From Escherichia coli (lineage in GTDB: Bacteria; Pseudomonadota; Gammaproteobacteria; Enterobacterales; Enterobacteriaceae): a stretch of 64,000 nucleotides of DNA. Under the pieces are notes generated by a model. It did no database searches, had not been told where the DNA came from, and saw nothing but the letters and a program-made list of their open reading frames with translations. The position numbers and the translations under genes are program-made. The stretch covers positions 682,001 through 746,000 of the forward strand of contig NZ_AP027764.1 in assembly GCF_036503815.1 (NCBI RefSeq), given 5' to 3'. Positions 8,862-18,856 of this stretch are shown here, piece by piece (the stretch's first letter is position 1; the number at the start of each line of letters is the position of its first letter).

Positions 8862-10193
8862 ATGAGTACTTCAGATAGCATTGTATCCAGCCAGACAAAT
8901 CAATCGTCCTGGCGTAAATCAGATACCACATGGACGTTAGGCTTGTTTGGTACGGCAATCGGCGCCGGGGTGCTGTTCTTCCCTATCCGCGCAGGTTTTG
9001 GCGGACTGATCCCGATTCTTCTGATGTTGGTATTGGCATACCCCATCGCATTTTATTGCCACCGGGCGCTGGCGCGTCTGTGTCTTTCTGGCTCTAACCC
9101 TTCCGGCAACATTACGGAAACGGTGGAAGAGCATTTTGGTAAAACTGGCGGCGTGGTTATCACGTTCCTGTACTTCTTCGCGATTTGCCCACTGCTGTGG
9201 ATTTATGGCGTTACTATTACCAATACCTTTATGACGTTCTGGGAAAACCAGCTCGGCTTTGCACCGCTGAATCGCGGCTTTGTGGCGCTGTTCCTGTTGC
9301 TGCTGATGGCTTTCGTCATCTGGTTTGGTAAGGATCTGATGGTTAAAGTGATGAGCTACCTGGTATGGCCGTTTATCGCCAGCCTGGTGCTGATTTCTCT
9401 ATCGCTGATCCCTTACTGGAACTCTGCAGTTATCGACCAGGTTGACCTCGGTTCGCTGTCGTTAACCGGCCATGACGGTATCCTGATCACTGTCTGGCTG
9501 GGGATTTCCATCATGGTTTTCTCCTTTAACTTCTCGCCAATCGTCTCTTCCTTCGTGGTTTCTAAACGTGAAGAGTATGAGAAAGATTTTGGTCGCGATT
9601 TCACCGAGCGTAAATGTTCACAAATCATCTCTCGCGCCAGTATGCTGATGGTTGCAGTGGTGATGTTCTTTGCCTTTAGCTGCCTGTTTACGCTGTCTCC
9701 GGCGAATATGGCTGAAGCGAAAGCGCAGAATATTCCAGTGCTTTCTTATCTGGCTAACCACTTTGCGTCCATGACCGGTACCAAAACAACGTTTGCAATT
9801 ACACTGGAATATGCAGCTTCCATTATCGCACTCGTGGCTATTTTCAAATCTTTCTTCGGTCACTATCTGGGGACGCTGGAAGGTCTGAATGGTTTGATTC
9901 TGAAGTTCGGTTATAAAGGTGACAAAACCAAAGTGTCGCTGGGTAAACTGAATACTCTCAGCATGATTTTCATCATGGGATCCACCTGGGTTGTTGCCTA
10001 CGCCAACCCGAACATCCTCGACCTGATTGAAGCTATGGGCGCGCCGATTATCGCATCCCTGTTGTGCCTGTTGCCGATGTATGCCATCCGTAAAGCGCCG
10101 TCTCTGGCGAAATACCGTGGTCGTCTGGATAACGTGTTTGTTACCGTGATTGGTCTGCTGACCATCCTGAACATCGTATACAAACTGTTTTAA
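8862..10193 (+). CDS. tdcC: TdcC, threonine/serine:H+ symporter
   Basis: The 443-residue inner-membrane permease of the hydroxy/aromatic amino acid permease (HAAAP) family has about 11 hydrophobic helices, starting with LGLFGTAIGAGVLFFPI near residue 27. It imports L-threonine and L-serine under anaerobic conditions. It lies 21 bases after tdcB and 25 before tdcD. YhaO at 15868 in this window is a distant relative of the same length. Confidence 0.98.
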   Translation: MSTSDSIVSSQTNQSSWRKSDTTWTLGLFGTAIGAGVLFFPIRAGFGGLIPILLMLVLAYPIAFYCHRALARLCLSGSNPSGNITETVEEHFGKTGGVVITFLYFFAICPLLWIYGVTITNTFMTFWENQLGFAPLNRGFVALFLLLLMAFVIWFGKDLMVKVMSYLVWPFIASLVLISLSLIPYWNSAVIDQVDLGSLSLTGHDGILITVWLGISIMVFSFNFSPIVSSFVVSKREEYEKDFGRDFTERKCSQIISRASMLMVAVVMFFAFSCLFTLSPANMAEAKAQNIPVLSYLANHFASMTGTKTTFAITLEYAASIIALVAIFKSFFGHYLGTLEGLNGLILKFGYKGDKTKVSLGKLNTLSMIFIMGSTWVVAYANPNILDLIEAMGAPIIASLLCLLPMYAIRKAPSLAKYRGRLDNVFVTVIGLLTILNIVYKLF

Positions 10194-10218
10194 TCCGTAA
10201 CTCAGGATGAGAAAAGAG

Positions 10219-11427
10219 ATGAATGAATTTCCGGTTGTTTTGGTTATTAACTGTGGTTCGTCTTCGATTAAGTTTTCCGTGCTCGATGCCAGCGACTGTG
10301 AAGTATTAATGTCAGGTATTGCCGACGGTATTAACTCGGAAAATGCATTCTTATCCGTAAATGGGGGAGAGCCAGCACCGCTGGCTCACCACAGCTACGA
10401 AGGTGCATTGAAGGCAATTGCATTTGAACTGGAAAAACGGAATTTAAATGACAGTGTGGCCTTAATCGGCCACCGTATCGCCCACGGCGGCAGTATTTTT
10501 ACCGAGTCCGCCATTATTACCGATGAAGTCATTGATAATATCCGTCGCGTTTCTCCACTGGCACCCCTGCATAATTACGCCAATTTAAGTGGTATTGAAT
10601 CGGCGCAGCAATTATTCCCGGGCGTAACTCAGGTGGCGGTATTTGATACCAGTTTCCACCAGACGATGGCTCCGGAAGCTTATTTATACGGCCTGCCGTG
10701 GAAATATTATGAAGAGTTAGGTGTACGCCGTTATGGTTTCCACGGTACGTCGCACCGCTATGTTTCCCAGCGCGCACATTCTTTGCTGAATCTGGCAGAG
10801 GATGACTCCGGCCTGGTCGTGGCGCATCTTGGCAATGGCGCATCAATCTGCGCAGTTAGCAACGGTCAGAGTGTTGACACCTCAATGGGAATGACGCCGC
10901 TGGAAGGCTTGATGATGGGTACCCGCAGTGGCGATGTCGACTTTGGGGCGATGTCCTGGGTCGCCAGTCAAACCAACCAGAGCCTGAGTGACCTGGAACG
11001 CGTAGTGAATAAAGAGTCGGGATTATTAGGCATTTCCGGTCTTTCTTCGGATTTACGTGTTCTGGAAAAAGCCTGGCATGAAGGTCACGAACGCGCGCAA
11101 CTGGCAATTAAAACCTTTGTTCACCGAATTGCCCGTCATATTGCCGGACACGCAGCCTCATTACGTCGCCTGGATGGAATTATATTCACCGGCGGAATAG
11201 GAGAAAATTCAAGTTTAATTCGTCGTCTGGTCATGGAACATTTGGCTGTATTAGGCGTAGAGATTGATACAGAAATGAATAATCGCTCTAACTCCTTTGG
11301 AGAGCGAATTGTTTCTAGTGAAAATGCGCGTGTCATTTGCGCCGTTATTCCGACTAACGAAGAAAAAATGATTGCTTTGGATGCCATTCATTTAGGCAAA
11401 GTTAACGCGCCCGCAGAATTTGCATAA
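10219..11427 (+). CDS. tdcD: TdcD, propionate/acetate kinase
   Basis: The 402-residue acetokinase-family enzyme makes ATP from propionyl phosphate (or acetyl phosphate), the last energy-yielding step of threonine fermentation. The phosphate-binding motif VINCGSSSIKFSV is at the N-terminus, FDTSFHQTM is near residue 148, RRYGFHGTSHRYVS is near residue 175, and FTGGIGENS is near residue 325. The ATG at 10219 follows a good GAAAAGAG ribosome site. An upstream in-frame ATG at 10207 would add four residues and is not well placed. Confidence 0.97.
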   Translation: MNEFPVVLVINCGSSSIKFSVLDASDCEVLMSGIADGINSENAFLSVNGGEPAPLAHHSYEGALKAIAFELEKRNLNDSVALIGHRIAHGGSIFTESAIITDEVIDNIRRVSPLAPLHNYANLSGIESAQQLFPGVTQVAVFDTSFHQTMAPEAYLYGLPWKYYEELGVRRYGFHGTSHRYVSQRAHSLLNLAEDDSGLVVAHLGNGASICAVSNGQSVDTSMGMTPLEGLMMGTRSGDVDFGAMSWVASQTNQSLSDLERVVNKESGLLGISGLSSDLRVLEKAWHEGHERAQLAIKTFVHRIARHIAGHAASLRRLDGIIFTGGIGENSSLIRRLVMEHLAVLGVEIDTEMNNRSNSFGERIVSSENARVICAVIPTNEEKMIALDAIHLGKVNAPAEFA

Positions 11428-11460
11428 TTTAGTTGAAGTATTGTAGAGAGATTATTTTTC

Positions 11461-13755
11461 ATGAAGGTAGATATTGATACCAGCGATAAGCTGTACGCCG
11501 ACGCATGGCTTGGCTTTAAAGGTACGGACTGGAAAAACGAAATTAATGTCCGCGATTTTATTCAACATAACTATACACCGTATGAAGGCGATGAATCTTT
11601 TCTCGCCGAAGCGACGCCAGCCACCACGGAATTGTGGGAAAAAGTAATGGAAGGCATCCGTATCGAAAACGCGACTCACGCGCCATTGGATTTCGATACT
11701 AATATTGCCACCACCATTACCGCTCATGATGCGGGATATATTGACCAGCCGCTGGAAAAAATTGTTGGCCTGCAAACGGATGCACCATTAAAGCGCGCGC
11801 TGCATCCGTTCGGCGGTATTAATATGATTAAAAGTTCATTCCACGCATATGGCCGTGAAATGGACAGCGAATTTGAGTACATCTTTACCGATCTGCGTAA
11901 AACCCATAATCAGGGCGTATTTGATGCGTACTCACCGGATATGCTGCGCTGCCGTAAATCGGGTGTACTGACTGGTTTGCCAGACGGTTATGGTCGTGGG
12001 CGTATTATCGGTGACTACCGCCGCGTGGCGCTTTACGGCATCAGTTATCTGGTACGTGAACGCGAACTGCAATTTGCCGATCTCCAGTCTCGTCTGGAAA
12101 AAGGCGAAGATCTCGAAGCCACTATCCGTCTGCGTGAGGAGCTGGCGGAACATCGTCGTGCGCTGTTGCAGATTCAGGAAATGGCGGCGAAATACGGTTT
12201 TGATATCTCCCGTCCGGCGCAGAATGCGCAGGAAGCGGTGCAGTGGCTCTACTTCGCTTACCTGGCGGCAGTGAAATCGCAAAATGGCGGCGCGATGTCG
12301 CTGGGTCGCACGGCATCGTTCCTCGATATCTACATTGAGCGCGACTTTAAAGCTGGCGTACTCAATGAACAGCAGGCACAAGAACTGATCGACCACTTCA
12401 TTATGAAGATCCGTATGGTGCGCTTCCTGCGTACGCCGGAATTTGATTCGCTGTTCTCTGGCGACCCGATCTGGGCGACGGAAGTGATCGGTGGGATGGG
12501 GCTGGACGGTCGTACGCTGGTGACCAAAAACTCTTTCCGTTATCTGCACACCCTGCACACTATGGGGCCAGCACCGGAACCAAACCTGACCATTCTGTGG
12601 TCGGAAGAATTACCGATCGCCTTCAAAAAATATGCCGCGCAGGTGTCTATCGTCACCTCTTCCTTGCAGTATGAAAACGACGATCTGATGCGTACTGACT
12701 TCAACAGCGACGATTACGCGATTGCCTGCTGCGTTAGCCCGATGGTGATTGGTAAGCAAATGCAGTTCTTTGGTGCACGCGCTAACCTGGCGAAAACGCT
12801 GCTCTACGCAATTAACGGCGGGGTGGACGAGAAGCTGAAGATTCAGGTCGGCCCAAAAACAGCACCGCTGATGGACGACGTGTTGGACTACGACAAAGTG
12901 ATGGACAGCCTCGACCACTTTATGGACTGGCTGGCGGTGCAGTACATCAGCGCGCTGAACATCATCCACTACATGCACGACAAGTACAGCTACGAAGCCT
13001 CGCTGATGGCGCTGCACGATCGTGATGTCTATCGCACTATGGCGTGTGGCATCGCGGGCCTGTCAGTGGCGACGGACTCCCTGTCTGCCATCAAATATGC
13101 CCGCGTGAAACCAATCCGTGACGAAAACGGCCTGGCGGTGGACTTTGAAATCGATGGCGAATATCCGCAGTACGGCAACAATGATGAGCGCGTAGACAGT
13201 ATTGCCTGCGACCTCGTTGAACGTTTTATGAAGAAAATTAAAGCGCTGCCGACCTATCGCAACGCCGTCCCTACCCAGTCGATTCTGACTATCACTTCTA
13301 ACGTGGTGTACGGGCAGAAAACCGGTAACACGCCGGACGGTCGTCGCGCCGGAACACCGTTCGCACCGGGCGCTAACCCGATGCACGGTCGTGACCGTAA
13401 AGGTGCCGTGGCCTCGCTGACGTCGGTGGCGAAACTGCCGTTCACTTACGCCAAAGACGGTATCTCGTACACCTTCTCAATTGTCCCGGCGGCGTTGGGC
13501 AAAGAAGATCCAGTACGTAAAACCAACCTTGTCGGCCTGCTGGATGGGTATTTCCACCACGAAGCGGATGTCGAAGGCGGTCAACACCTCAACGTCAACG
13601 TAATGAATCGGGAAATGCTGCTGGATGCCATCGAGCACCCGGAAAAATATCCTAACCTGACAATCCGTGTCTCTGGCTACGCCGTGCGCTTCAACGCACT
13701 GACCCGTGAACAGCAACAAGATGTTATTTCACGTACTTTTACCCAGGCGCTCTGA
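11461..13755 (+). CDS. tdcE: TdcE, 2-ketobutyrate formate-lyase / pyruvate formate-lyase
   Basis: The 764-residue glycyl-radical enzyme splits 2-oxobutanoate to propionyl-CoA and formate (and pyruvate to acetyl-CoA and formate). The catalytic pair C423-C424 is in AIACCVSPMVIG, and the radical glycine G739 is in IRVSGYAVRF near the C-terminus. Both motifs are intact. Activation needs PflA, which is encoded elsewhere. The length matches K-12 TdcE and PflB. It lies between tdcD and tdcF in the operon. Confidence 0.98.
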   Translation: MKVDIDTSDKLYADAWLGFKGTDWKNEINVRDFIQHNYTPYEGDESFLAEATPATTELWEKVMEGIRIENATHAPLDFDTNIATTITAHDAGYIDQPLEKIVGLQTDAPLKRALHPFGGINMIKSSFHAYGREMDSEFEYIFTDLRKTHNQGVFDAYSPDMLRCRKSGVLTGLPDGYGRGRIIGDYRRVALYGISYLVRERELQFADLQSRLEKGEDLEATIRLREELAEHRRALLQIQEMAAKYGFDISRPAQNAQEAVQWLYFAYLAAVKSQNGGAMSLGRTASFLDIYIERDFKAGVLNEQQAQELIDHFIMKIRMVRFLRTPEFDSLFSGDPIWATEVIGGMGLDGRTLVTKNSFRYLHTLHTMGPAPEPNLTILWSEELPIAFKKYAAQVSIVTSSLQYENDDLMRTDFNSDDYAIACCVSPMVIGKQMQFFGARANLAKTLLYAINGGVDEKLKIQVGPKTAPLMDDVLDYDKVMDSLDHFMDWLAVQYISALNIIHYMHDKYSYEASLMALHDRDVYRTMACGIAGLSVATDSLSAIKYARVKPIRDENGLAVDFEIDGEYPQYGNNDERVDSIACDLVERFMKKIKALPTYRNAVPTQSILTITSNVVYGQKTGNTPDGRRAGTPFAPGANPMHGRDRKGAVASLTSVAKLPFTYAKDGISYTFSIVPAALGKEDPVRKTNLVGLLDGYFHHEADVEGGQHLNVNVMNREMLLDAIEHPEKYPNLTIRVSGYAVRFNALTREQQQDVISRTFTQAL

Positions 13756-13768
13756 CGCCGGAGGATGT

Positions 13769-14158
13769 ATGAAAAAGATTATCGAAACGCAACGTGCCCC
13801 AGGCGCAATCGGCCCTTATGTTCAGGGTGTTGATTTAGGCAGCATGGTCTTCACCTCCGGGCAAATTCCGGTTTGCCCGCAGACAGGTGAGATCCCGGCT
13901 GATGTGCAAGATCAGGCGCGTTTAAGCCTCGAAAACGTCAAAGCGATCGTGGTTGCTGCCGGGCTGAGCGTGGGTGATATCATCAAGATGACCGTGTTCA
14001 TCACCGATCTGAATGATTTTGCCACCATCAATGAAGTCTATAAGCAGTTCTTCGATGAGCATCAGGCCACCTACCCGACCCGGAGCTGTGTGCAGGTCGC
14101 GCGTTTGCCGAAAGATGTGAAGCTGGAAATTGAAGCCATCGCAGTACGTAGTGCGTAA
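13769..14158 (+). CDS. tdcF: TdcF, RidA-family reactive-intermediate deaminase
   Basis: The 129-residue RidA/YjgF/UK114 family member is probably a homotrimer that hydrolyses the enamine/imine intermediates (2-aminoacrylate, 2-aminocrotonate) released by TdcB and TdcG. The family signatures YPTRSCVQVARLPKDV with the substrate-carboxylate Arg and FTSGQIPVCPQTGE are present. The start after CCGGAGGATGT has a strong ribosome site 13 bases from the tdcE stop. The frame extends upstream into tdcE, but the conserved N-terminus MKKIIET fixes the start here. Confidence 0.97.
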   Translation: MKKIIETQRAPGAIGPYVQGVDLGSMVFTSGQIPVCPQTGEIPADVQDQARLSLENVKAIVVAAGLSVGDIIKMTVFITDLNDFATINEVYKQFFDEHQATYPTRSCVQVARLPKDVKLEIEAIAVRSA

Positions 14159-14229
14159 AGCCTCGTGAGCGGGACGGTCGCAAGGTCGTTCCGCTCCACT
14201 TCACTGAACGGCAATCCGAGGGTGTGGAT

Positions 14230-15594
14230 ATGATTAGTGCATTCGATATTTTCAAAATTGGGATTGGACCCTCCAGTTCGCATACCGTGGGGCCGATGAA
14301 TGCCGGAAAAAGTTTTATTGATCGGCTGGAAAATAGCGGCTTATTAACCGCGACGAGCCATATTATGGTCGATCTGTACGGGTCGTTGTCACTGACGGGC
14401 AAAGGCCATGCCACGGATGTCGCCATCATCATGGGACTAGCAGGAAACAGTCCGCAGGATGTTGTTATTGATGAGATCCCTGCATTTATTGAGTTAGTGA
14501 CGCGCAGCGGGCGGTTGCCGGTGGCTTCTGGGGCGCATGTTGTTGATTTTCCTGTAGCAAAGAACATTGTTTTCCATCCTGAAATGTTGCCTCGTCATGA
14601 GAACGGGATGCGGATTACTGCCTGGAATGGGCAGAAAGAGCTATTAAGCAAAACTTACTACTCAGTCGGTGGCGGATTTATCGTTGAAGAAGAACACTTC
14701 GGTCTGTCGCACGCTGTCGAAACCCTCGTACCTTACGATTTTCACTCAGCAGGTGAACTGCTGAAAATGTGTGATTACAACGGCCTGTCTATTTCTGGCC
14801 TAATGATGCACAACGAGCTGGCGCTGCGCAGCAAAGCGGAAATTGATGCCGGGTTTGCCCGTATCTGGCAAGTGATGCACGACGGCATTGAACGCGGGAT
14901 GAATACCGAAGGCGTGCTGCCAGGACCGCTTAATGTGCCTCGTCGTGCCGTTGCGTTGCGTCGCCAGCTGGTTTCCAGCGATAACATCTCTAACGATCCG
15001 ATGAACGTCATCGACTGGATCAACATGTACGCGCTGGCAGTGAGTGAAGAAAACGCAGCCGGTGGGCGCGTAGTAACAGCGCCGACCAATGGGGCGTGCG
15101 GCATTATTCCGGCTGTGCTGGCTTATTATGATAAGTTCCGTCGCCCAGTAAATGAGCGGTCGATTGCCCGCTATCTACTGGCAGCGGGGGCTATTGGTGC
15201 GCTGTATAAAATGAACGCTTCCATCTCTGGCGCGGAAGTCGGCTGTCAGGGGGAAATTGGCGTGGCCTGTTCAATGGCGGCGGCAGGGTTAACTGAACTA
15301 CTGGGCGGCAGTCCTGCGCAGGTATGCAATGCGGCGGAAATTGCTATGGAGCATAACCTTGGTCTGACCTGCGATCCGGTTGCCGGACAGGTGCAAATCC
15401 CATGTATTGAACGTAATGCCATTAATGCCGTGAAAGCAGTAAACGCTGCGCGGATGGCGATGCGCCGCACCTCGGCACCGCGTGTTTCACTCGATAAAGT
15501 TATCGAGACGATGTATGAAACCGGCAAAGATATGAACGATAAATACCGCGAAACATCACGCGGAGGACTGGCCATTAAAGTGGTCTGCGGCTGA
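14230..15594 (+). CDS. tdcG: TdcG, L-serine dehydratase (iron-sulfur)
   Basis: The 454-residue single-chain L-serine ammonia-lyase contains a [4Fe-4S] cluster and is a paralogue of SdaA/SdaB. It converts serine to pyruvate and ammonia. The N-terminal signature GIGPSSSHTVGPM (residues 13-25) is diagnostic. Cysteines in PTNGACGIIPAV, VGCQGEIGVACS and LTCDPVAGQVQIPC can supply cluster ligands. A GTG two codons upstream (14224) is an alternative; the ATG gives the K-12 length. This is the last gene of the operon. Confidence 0.97.
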   Translation: MISAFDIFKIGIGPSSSHTVGPMNAGKSFIDRLENSGLLTATSHIMVDLYGSLSLTGKGHATDVAIIMGLAGNSPQDVVIDEIPAFIELVTRSGRLPVASGAHVVDFPVAKNIVFHPEMLPRHENGMRITAWNGQKELLSKTYYSVGGGFIVEEEHFGLSHAVETLVPYDFHSAGELLKMCDYNGLSISGLMMHNELALRSKAEIDAGFARIWQVMHDGIERGMNTEGVLPGPLNVPRRAVALRRQLVSSDNISNDPMNVIDWINMYALAVSEENAAGGRVVTAPTNGACGIIPAVLAYYDKFRRPVNERSIARYLLAAGAIGALYKMNASISGAEVGCQGEIGVACSMAAAGLTELLGGSPAQVCNAAEIAMEHNLGLTCDPVAGQVQIPCIERNAINAVKAVNAARMAMRRTSAPRVSLDKVIETMYETGKDMNDKYRETSRGGLAIKVVCG

Positions 15595-15618
15595 CATTGC
15601 TGTCAGCTTTCATCCTTG

Positions 15619-15643
15619 GGTGCACAAATGTGCACCTTTTTTT
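15619..15643 (+). terminator. tdc operon terminator
   Basis: The hairpin GGTGCACAAATGTGCACC is followed by seven T. A second small hairpin (GCTGACATTGCTGTCAGC) just precedes it at the tdcG stop codon. The rest of the interval to yhaO (15644-15867) is AT-rich and should hold the yhaO promoter. Confidence 0.88.
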
Positions 15644-15867
15644 GTGATCTGCCGCAAATAGAGAATGAATATTCTCTTGCGGTTAATTTAGTAGAAAATT
15701 CTTATCCATCTCCGTTATTTCAAAGTCTTGATTGTGAAGATTTTCTCTGACCTCGCGCGTATCATTTCTTTATTCTAATAACTCGCCTGCAAAAATGTAG
15801 ACCGCATATCGCCTTGATGCGGCTCGGAAAAAAATAATAAGCCCTACAAAATATTGAGCGAGAAATT

Positions 15868-17199
15868 ATGGAAATTGCATCGAATAAAGGCGTCATTGCA
15901 GACGCTTCGACCCCGGCAGGTCGTGCTGGAATGAGTGAGAGCGAGTGGCGAGAAGCGATCAAATTCGACAGTACTGACACCGGCTGGGTGATTATGAGTA
16001 TCGGGATGGCGATTGGCGCAGGGATTGTTTTTCTCCCGGTGCAGGTCGGTTTGATGGGATTGTGGGTATTTTTGCTCTCATCGGTGATTGGTTACCCAGC
16101 AATGTATCTGTTTCAGCGGTTGTTTATTAATACGCTGGCAGAATCACCAGAGTGTAAAGATTACCCCAGCGTCATCAGCGGTTATTTAGGTAAAAACTGG
16201 GGCATCCTGTTAGGTGCGCTCTATTTCGTGATGCTGGTGATCTGGATGTTCGTCTATTCCACTGCCATCACCAACGATAGTGCTTCCTACCTGCATACCT
16301 TCGGCGTGACGGAAGGGTTGCTGTCAGACAGTCCCTTTTATGGTCTGGTACTGATTTGCATTCTGGTGGCGATCTCCTCACGCGGCGAGAAATTGTTATT
16401 CAAAATTTCGACGGGGATGGTGCTGACCAAGCTGCTGGTGGTCGCGGCGCTGGGCGTGTCGATGGTCGGAATGTGGCATCTGTACAACGTCGGTTCGCTG
16501 CCGCCGCTGGGGCTGCTGGTGAAAAACGCCATTATTACGCTGCCGTTTACCCTGACGTCGATTCTGTTTATCCAGACGTTAAGCCCGATGGTGATCTCTT
16601 ATCGCTCACGGGAAAAATCCATTGAAGTGGCGCGGCATAAAGCATTGCGGGCAATGAATATCGCGTTTGGCATTTTGTTTGTCACCGTCTTTTTCTACGC
16701 CGTGTCGTTCACGCTGGCGATGGGACATGACGAAGCGGTAAAAGCCTACGAGCAGAATATTTCTGCGCTGGCAATTGCCGCACAGTTTATTAGCGGTGAC
16801 GGCGCAGCGTGGGTGAAAGTGGTCAGCGTCATTCTTAATATTTTTGCCGTAATGACTGCATTCTTTGGTGTCTATTTAGGTTTTCGCGAAGCAACGCAAG
16901 GGATCGTAATGAACATCCTGCGTCGCAAGATGCCTGCCGAGAAGATTAACGAAAATCTCGTTCAGCGCGGCATCATGATTTTCGCCATTTTGCTGGCCTG
17001 GAGCGCCATCGTACTGAACGCACCGGTGTTGAGCTTCACCTCTATCTGTAGCCCGATTTTCGGCATGGTAGGGTGCCTGATCCCGGCGTGGCTGGTTTAC
17101 AAAGTACCGGCATTGCACAAATACAAAGGGATGTCTCTGTACCTGATTATCGTCACTGGTTTGTTGCTTTGTGTTTCTCCGTTCCTGGCATTTTCTTGA
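15868..17199 (+). CDS. yhaO: YhaO (DlsT/CyuP), serine/cysteine transporter of the HAAAP family
   Basis: The 443-residue inner-membrane permease has about 11 helices, the first being GWVIMSIGMAIGAGIVFLPV at about residues 35-55. Its family layout resembles TdcC. It has been described as a D/L-serine transporter (DlsT) and as a cysteine importer (CyuP) feeding the desulfidase encoded next. It lies 27 bases before yhaM, with which it forms an operon. Which substrate dominates cannot be read from the sequence. Confidence 0.93.
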   Translation: MEIASNKGVIADASTPAGRAGMSESEWREAIKFDSTDTGWVIMSIGMAIGAGIVFLPVQVGLMGLWVFLLSSVIGYPAMYLFQRLFINTLAESPECKDYPSVISGYLGKNWGILLGALYFVMLVIWMFVYSTAITNDSASYLHTFGVTEGLLSDSPFYGLVLICILVAISSRGEKLLFKISTGMVLTKLLVVAALGVSMVGMWHLYNVGSLPPLGLLVKNAIITLPFTLTSILFIQTLSPMVISYRSREKSIEVARHKALRAMNIAFGILFVTVFFYAVSFTLAMGHDEAVKAYEQNISALAIAAQFISGDGAAWVKVVSVILNIFAVMTAFFGVYLGFREATQGIVMNILRRKMPAEKINENLVQRGIMIFAILLAWSAIVLNAPVLSFTSICSPIFGMVGCLIPAWLVYKVPALHKYKGMSLYLIIVTGLLLCVSPFLAFS

Positions 17200-17226
17200 T
17201 TTACCTGAAATTTTAAGGTTTTTAAT

Positions 17227-18537
17227 ATGTTTGATTCGACTTTAAATCCGTTATGGCAGCGTTACATCCTCGCCGTTCAGGAGGAAGTAAAACCGGCGCT
17301 GGGATGTACTGAACCGATTTCACTGGCGCTGGCGGCGGCGGTTGCTGCGGCAAAACTGGAAGGTCCGGTTGAACGTGTAGAAGCCTGGGTTTCGCCAAAT
17401 CTGATGAAGAACGGTCTGGGCGTCACCGTTCCCGGCACGGGAATGGTGGGGCTGCCGATTGCGGCGGCGCTGGGCGCGTTAGGTGGGAATGCCAATGCCG
17501 GGCTGGAGGTGCTGAAAGACGCAACGGCGCAGGCAATTGCCGATGCCAAAGCGTTGCTGGCGGCGGGGAAAGTCTCGGTTAAAATCCAGGAACCTTGCGA
17601 TGAAATCCTCTTCTCACGCGCCAAAGTCTGGAGCGGTGAGAAGTGGGCGTGTGTCACCATCGTTGGCGGGCATACCAACATTGTGCATATTGAAACGCAC
17701 AATGGCGTGGTTTTTACCCAGCAGGCAAGTGTTACAGAAGGTGAGCAAGAGTCGCCGCTGGCAGTGCTCTCCAGAACGACGCTGGCCGAGATTCTGAAGT
17801 TCGTCAATGAAGTGCCGTTTTCGGCGATCCGCTTTATTCTCGATTCCGCGAAGTTAAATTGCGCGTTATCGCAGGAAGGTTTGAGTGGTAACTGGGGGCT
17901 ACATATTGGCGCGACGCTGGAAAAACAGTGTGAACGCGGTTTGCTGGCGAAAGATCTCTCTTCATCCATTGTGATTCGTACCAGCGCGGCATCCGATGCG
18001 CGTATGGGCGGTGCTACGCTTCCGGCAATGAGTAACTCCGGTTCTGGCAATCAGGGGATCACCGCAACAATGCCTGTGGTGGTGGTCGCAGAACACTTCG
18101 GGGCAGATGATGAGCGACTGGCGCGTGCGCTGATGCTTTCGCATTTGAGCGCGATTTACATCCATAACCAGTTACCGCGTTTGTCTGCGTTGTGTGCCGC
18201 AACGACAGCAGCAATGGGGGCTGCCGCCGGGATGGCATGGCTGGTGGATGGGCGTTATGAAACCATCTCGATGGCGATCAGCAGTATGATCGGCGATGTC
18301 AGCGGCATGATTTGCGATGGTGCGTCGAACAGCTGCGCGATGAAGGTTTCGACCAGTGCTTCGGCTGCGTGGAAAGCGGTGTTAATGGCGCTGGATGATA
18401 CCGCTGTGACCGGCAATGAAGGGATTGTGGCGCATGATGTTGAGCAGTCGATTGCCAACCTGTGTGCGTTAGCAAGCCATTCGATGCAGCAAACGGATCG
18501 GCAGATTATCGAGATTATGGCGAGCAAGGCCAGATAA
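17227..18537 (+). CDS. yhaM: YhaM (CyuA), L-cysteine desulfidase
   Basis: The 436-residue protein has the UPF0597/serine dehydratase alpha-chain fold. It breaks L-cysteine down to pyruvate, H2S and ammonia using a [4Fe-4S] cluster. Cysteines likely to bind the cluster are in GMICDGASNSCAMK near residue 360 and at ALGCTEPISLA near residue 28. The gene is full length here as one frame; older K-12 annotation split it into yhaM and yhaN. Cotranscription with yhaO gives an uptake and degradation pair. A composite REP element follows the stop. Confidence 0.93.
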   Translation: MFDSTLNPLWQRYILAVQEEVKPALGCTEPISLALAAAVAAAKLEGPVERVEAWVSPNLMKNGLGVTVPGTGMVGLPIAAALGALGGNANAGLEVLKDATAQAIADAKALLAAGKVSVKIQEPCDEILFSRAKVWSGEKWACVTIVGGHTNIVHIETHNGVVFTQQASVTEGEQESPLAVLSRTTLAEILKFVNEVPFSAIRFILDSAKLNCALSQEGLSGNWGLHIGATLEKQCERGLLAKDLSSSIVIRTSAASDARMGGATLPAMSNSGSGNQGITATMPVVVVAEHFGADDERLARALMLSHLSAIYIHNQLPRLSALCAATTAAMGAAAGMAWLVDGRYETISMAISSMIGDVSGMICDGASNSCAMKVSTSASAAWKAVLMALDDTAVTGNEGIVAHDVEQSIANLCALASHSMQQTDRQIIEIMASKAR

Positions 18538-18556
18538 ACACCTGGTTTTGGGTATC

Positions 18557-18663
<107 letters not shown>

Positions 18664-18669
18664 CTGTCT

Positions 18670-18834
18670 TTACGCGGTAGCTTCATCCTCGGCTAAACGC
18701 GTTTCAGCATCCGCGACAATGGCTTCCAGTTCGCTCAACATCTCTTCATAGCCAAAATTATTGGCGGTGCGAGCCGGTTCCTTCGCCACCACGGGCTTCA
18801 CCGGCTGACGCTTTTTGGCCGATTTTTTACTCAT
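18670..18834 (-). CDS. yhaL: YhaL, small conserved protein (54 aa)
   Basis: The small gene encodes MSKKSAKKRQPVKPVVAKEP at the N-terminus and ends EDEATA. The first 20 residues are Lys/Arg/Pro-rich and probably unstructured. Residues 27-48 (NFGYEEMLSELEAIVADAET) form an acidic amphipathic helix that resembles the N-terminal helix of XseB (exonuclease VII small subunit). The ATG at 18834 has a GGGAG ribosome site at six bases. Another ATG two codons upstream (18840) abuts that site and is less likely. It lies 22 bases from yhaK on the same strand. Its length equals K-12 YhaL. The function is unknown. Confidence 0.85.
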   Translation of the reverse strand: MSKKSAKKRQPVKPVVAKEPARTANNFGYEEMLSELEAIVADAETRLAEDEATA

Positions 18835-18856
18835 CTTCATCTCCCTGTAAAAACAA

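Noticed and set aside
17277..18050. 257-codon open frame antisense to yhaM
   Set aside because: Shadow of a GC-rich conserved gene; no family features.
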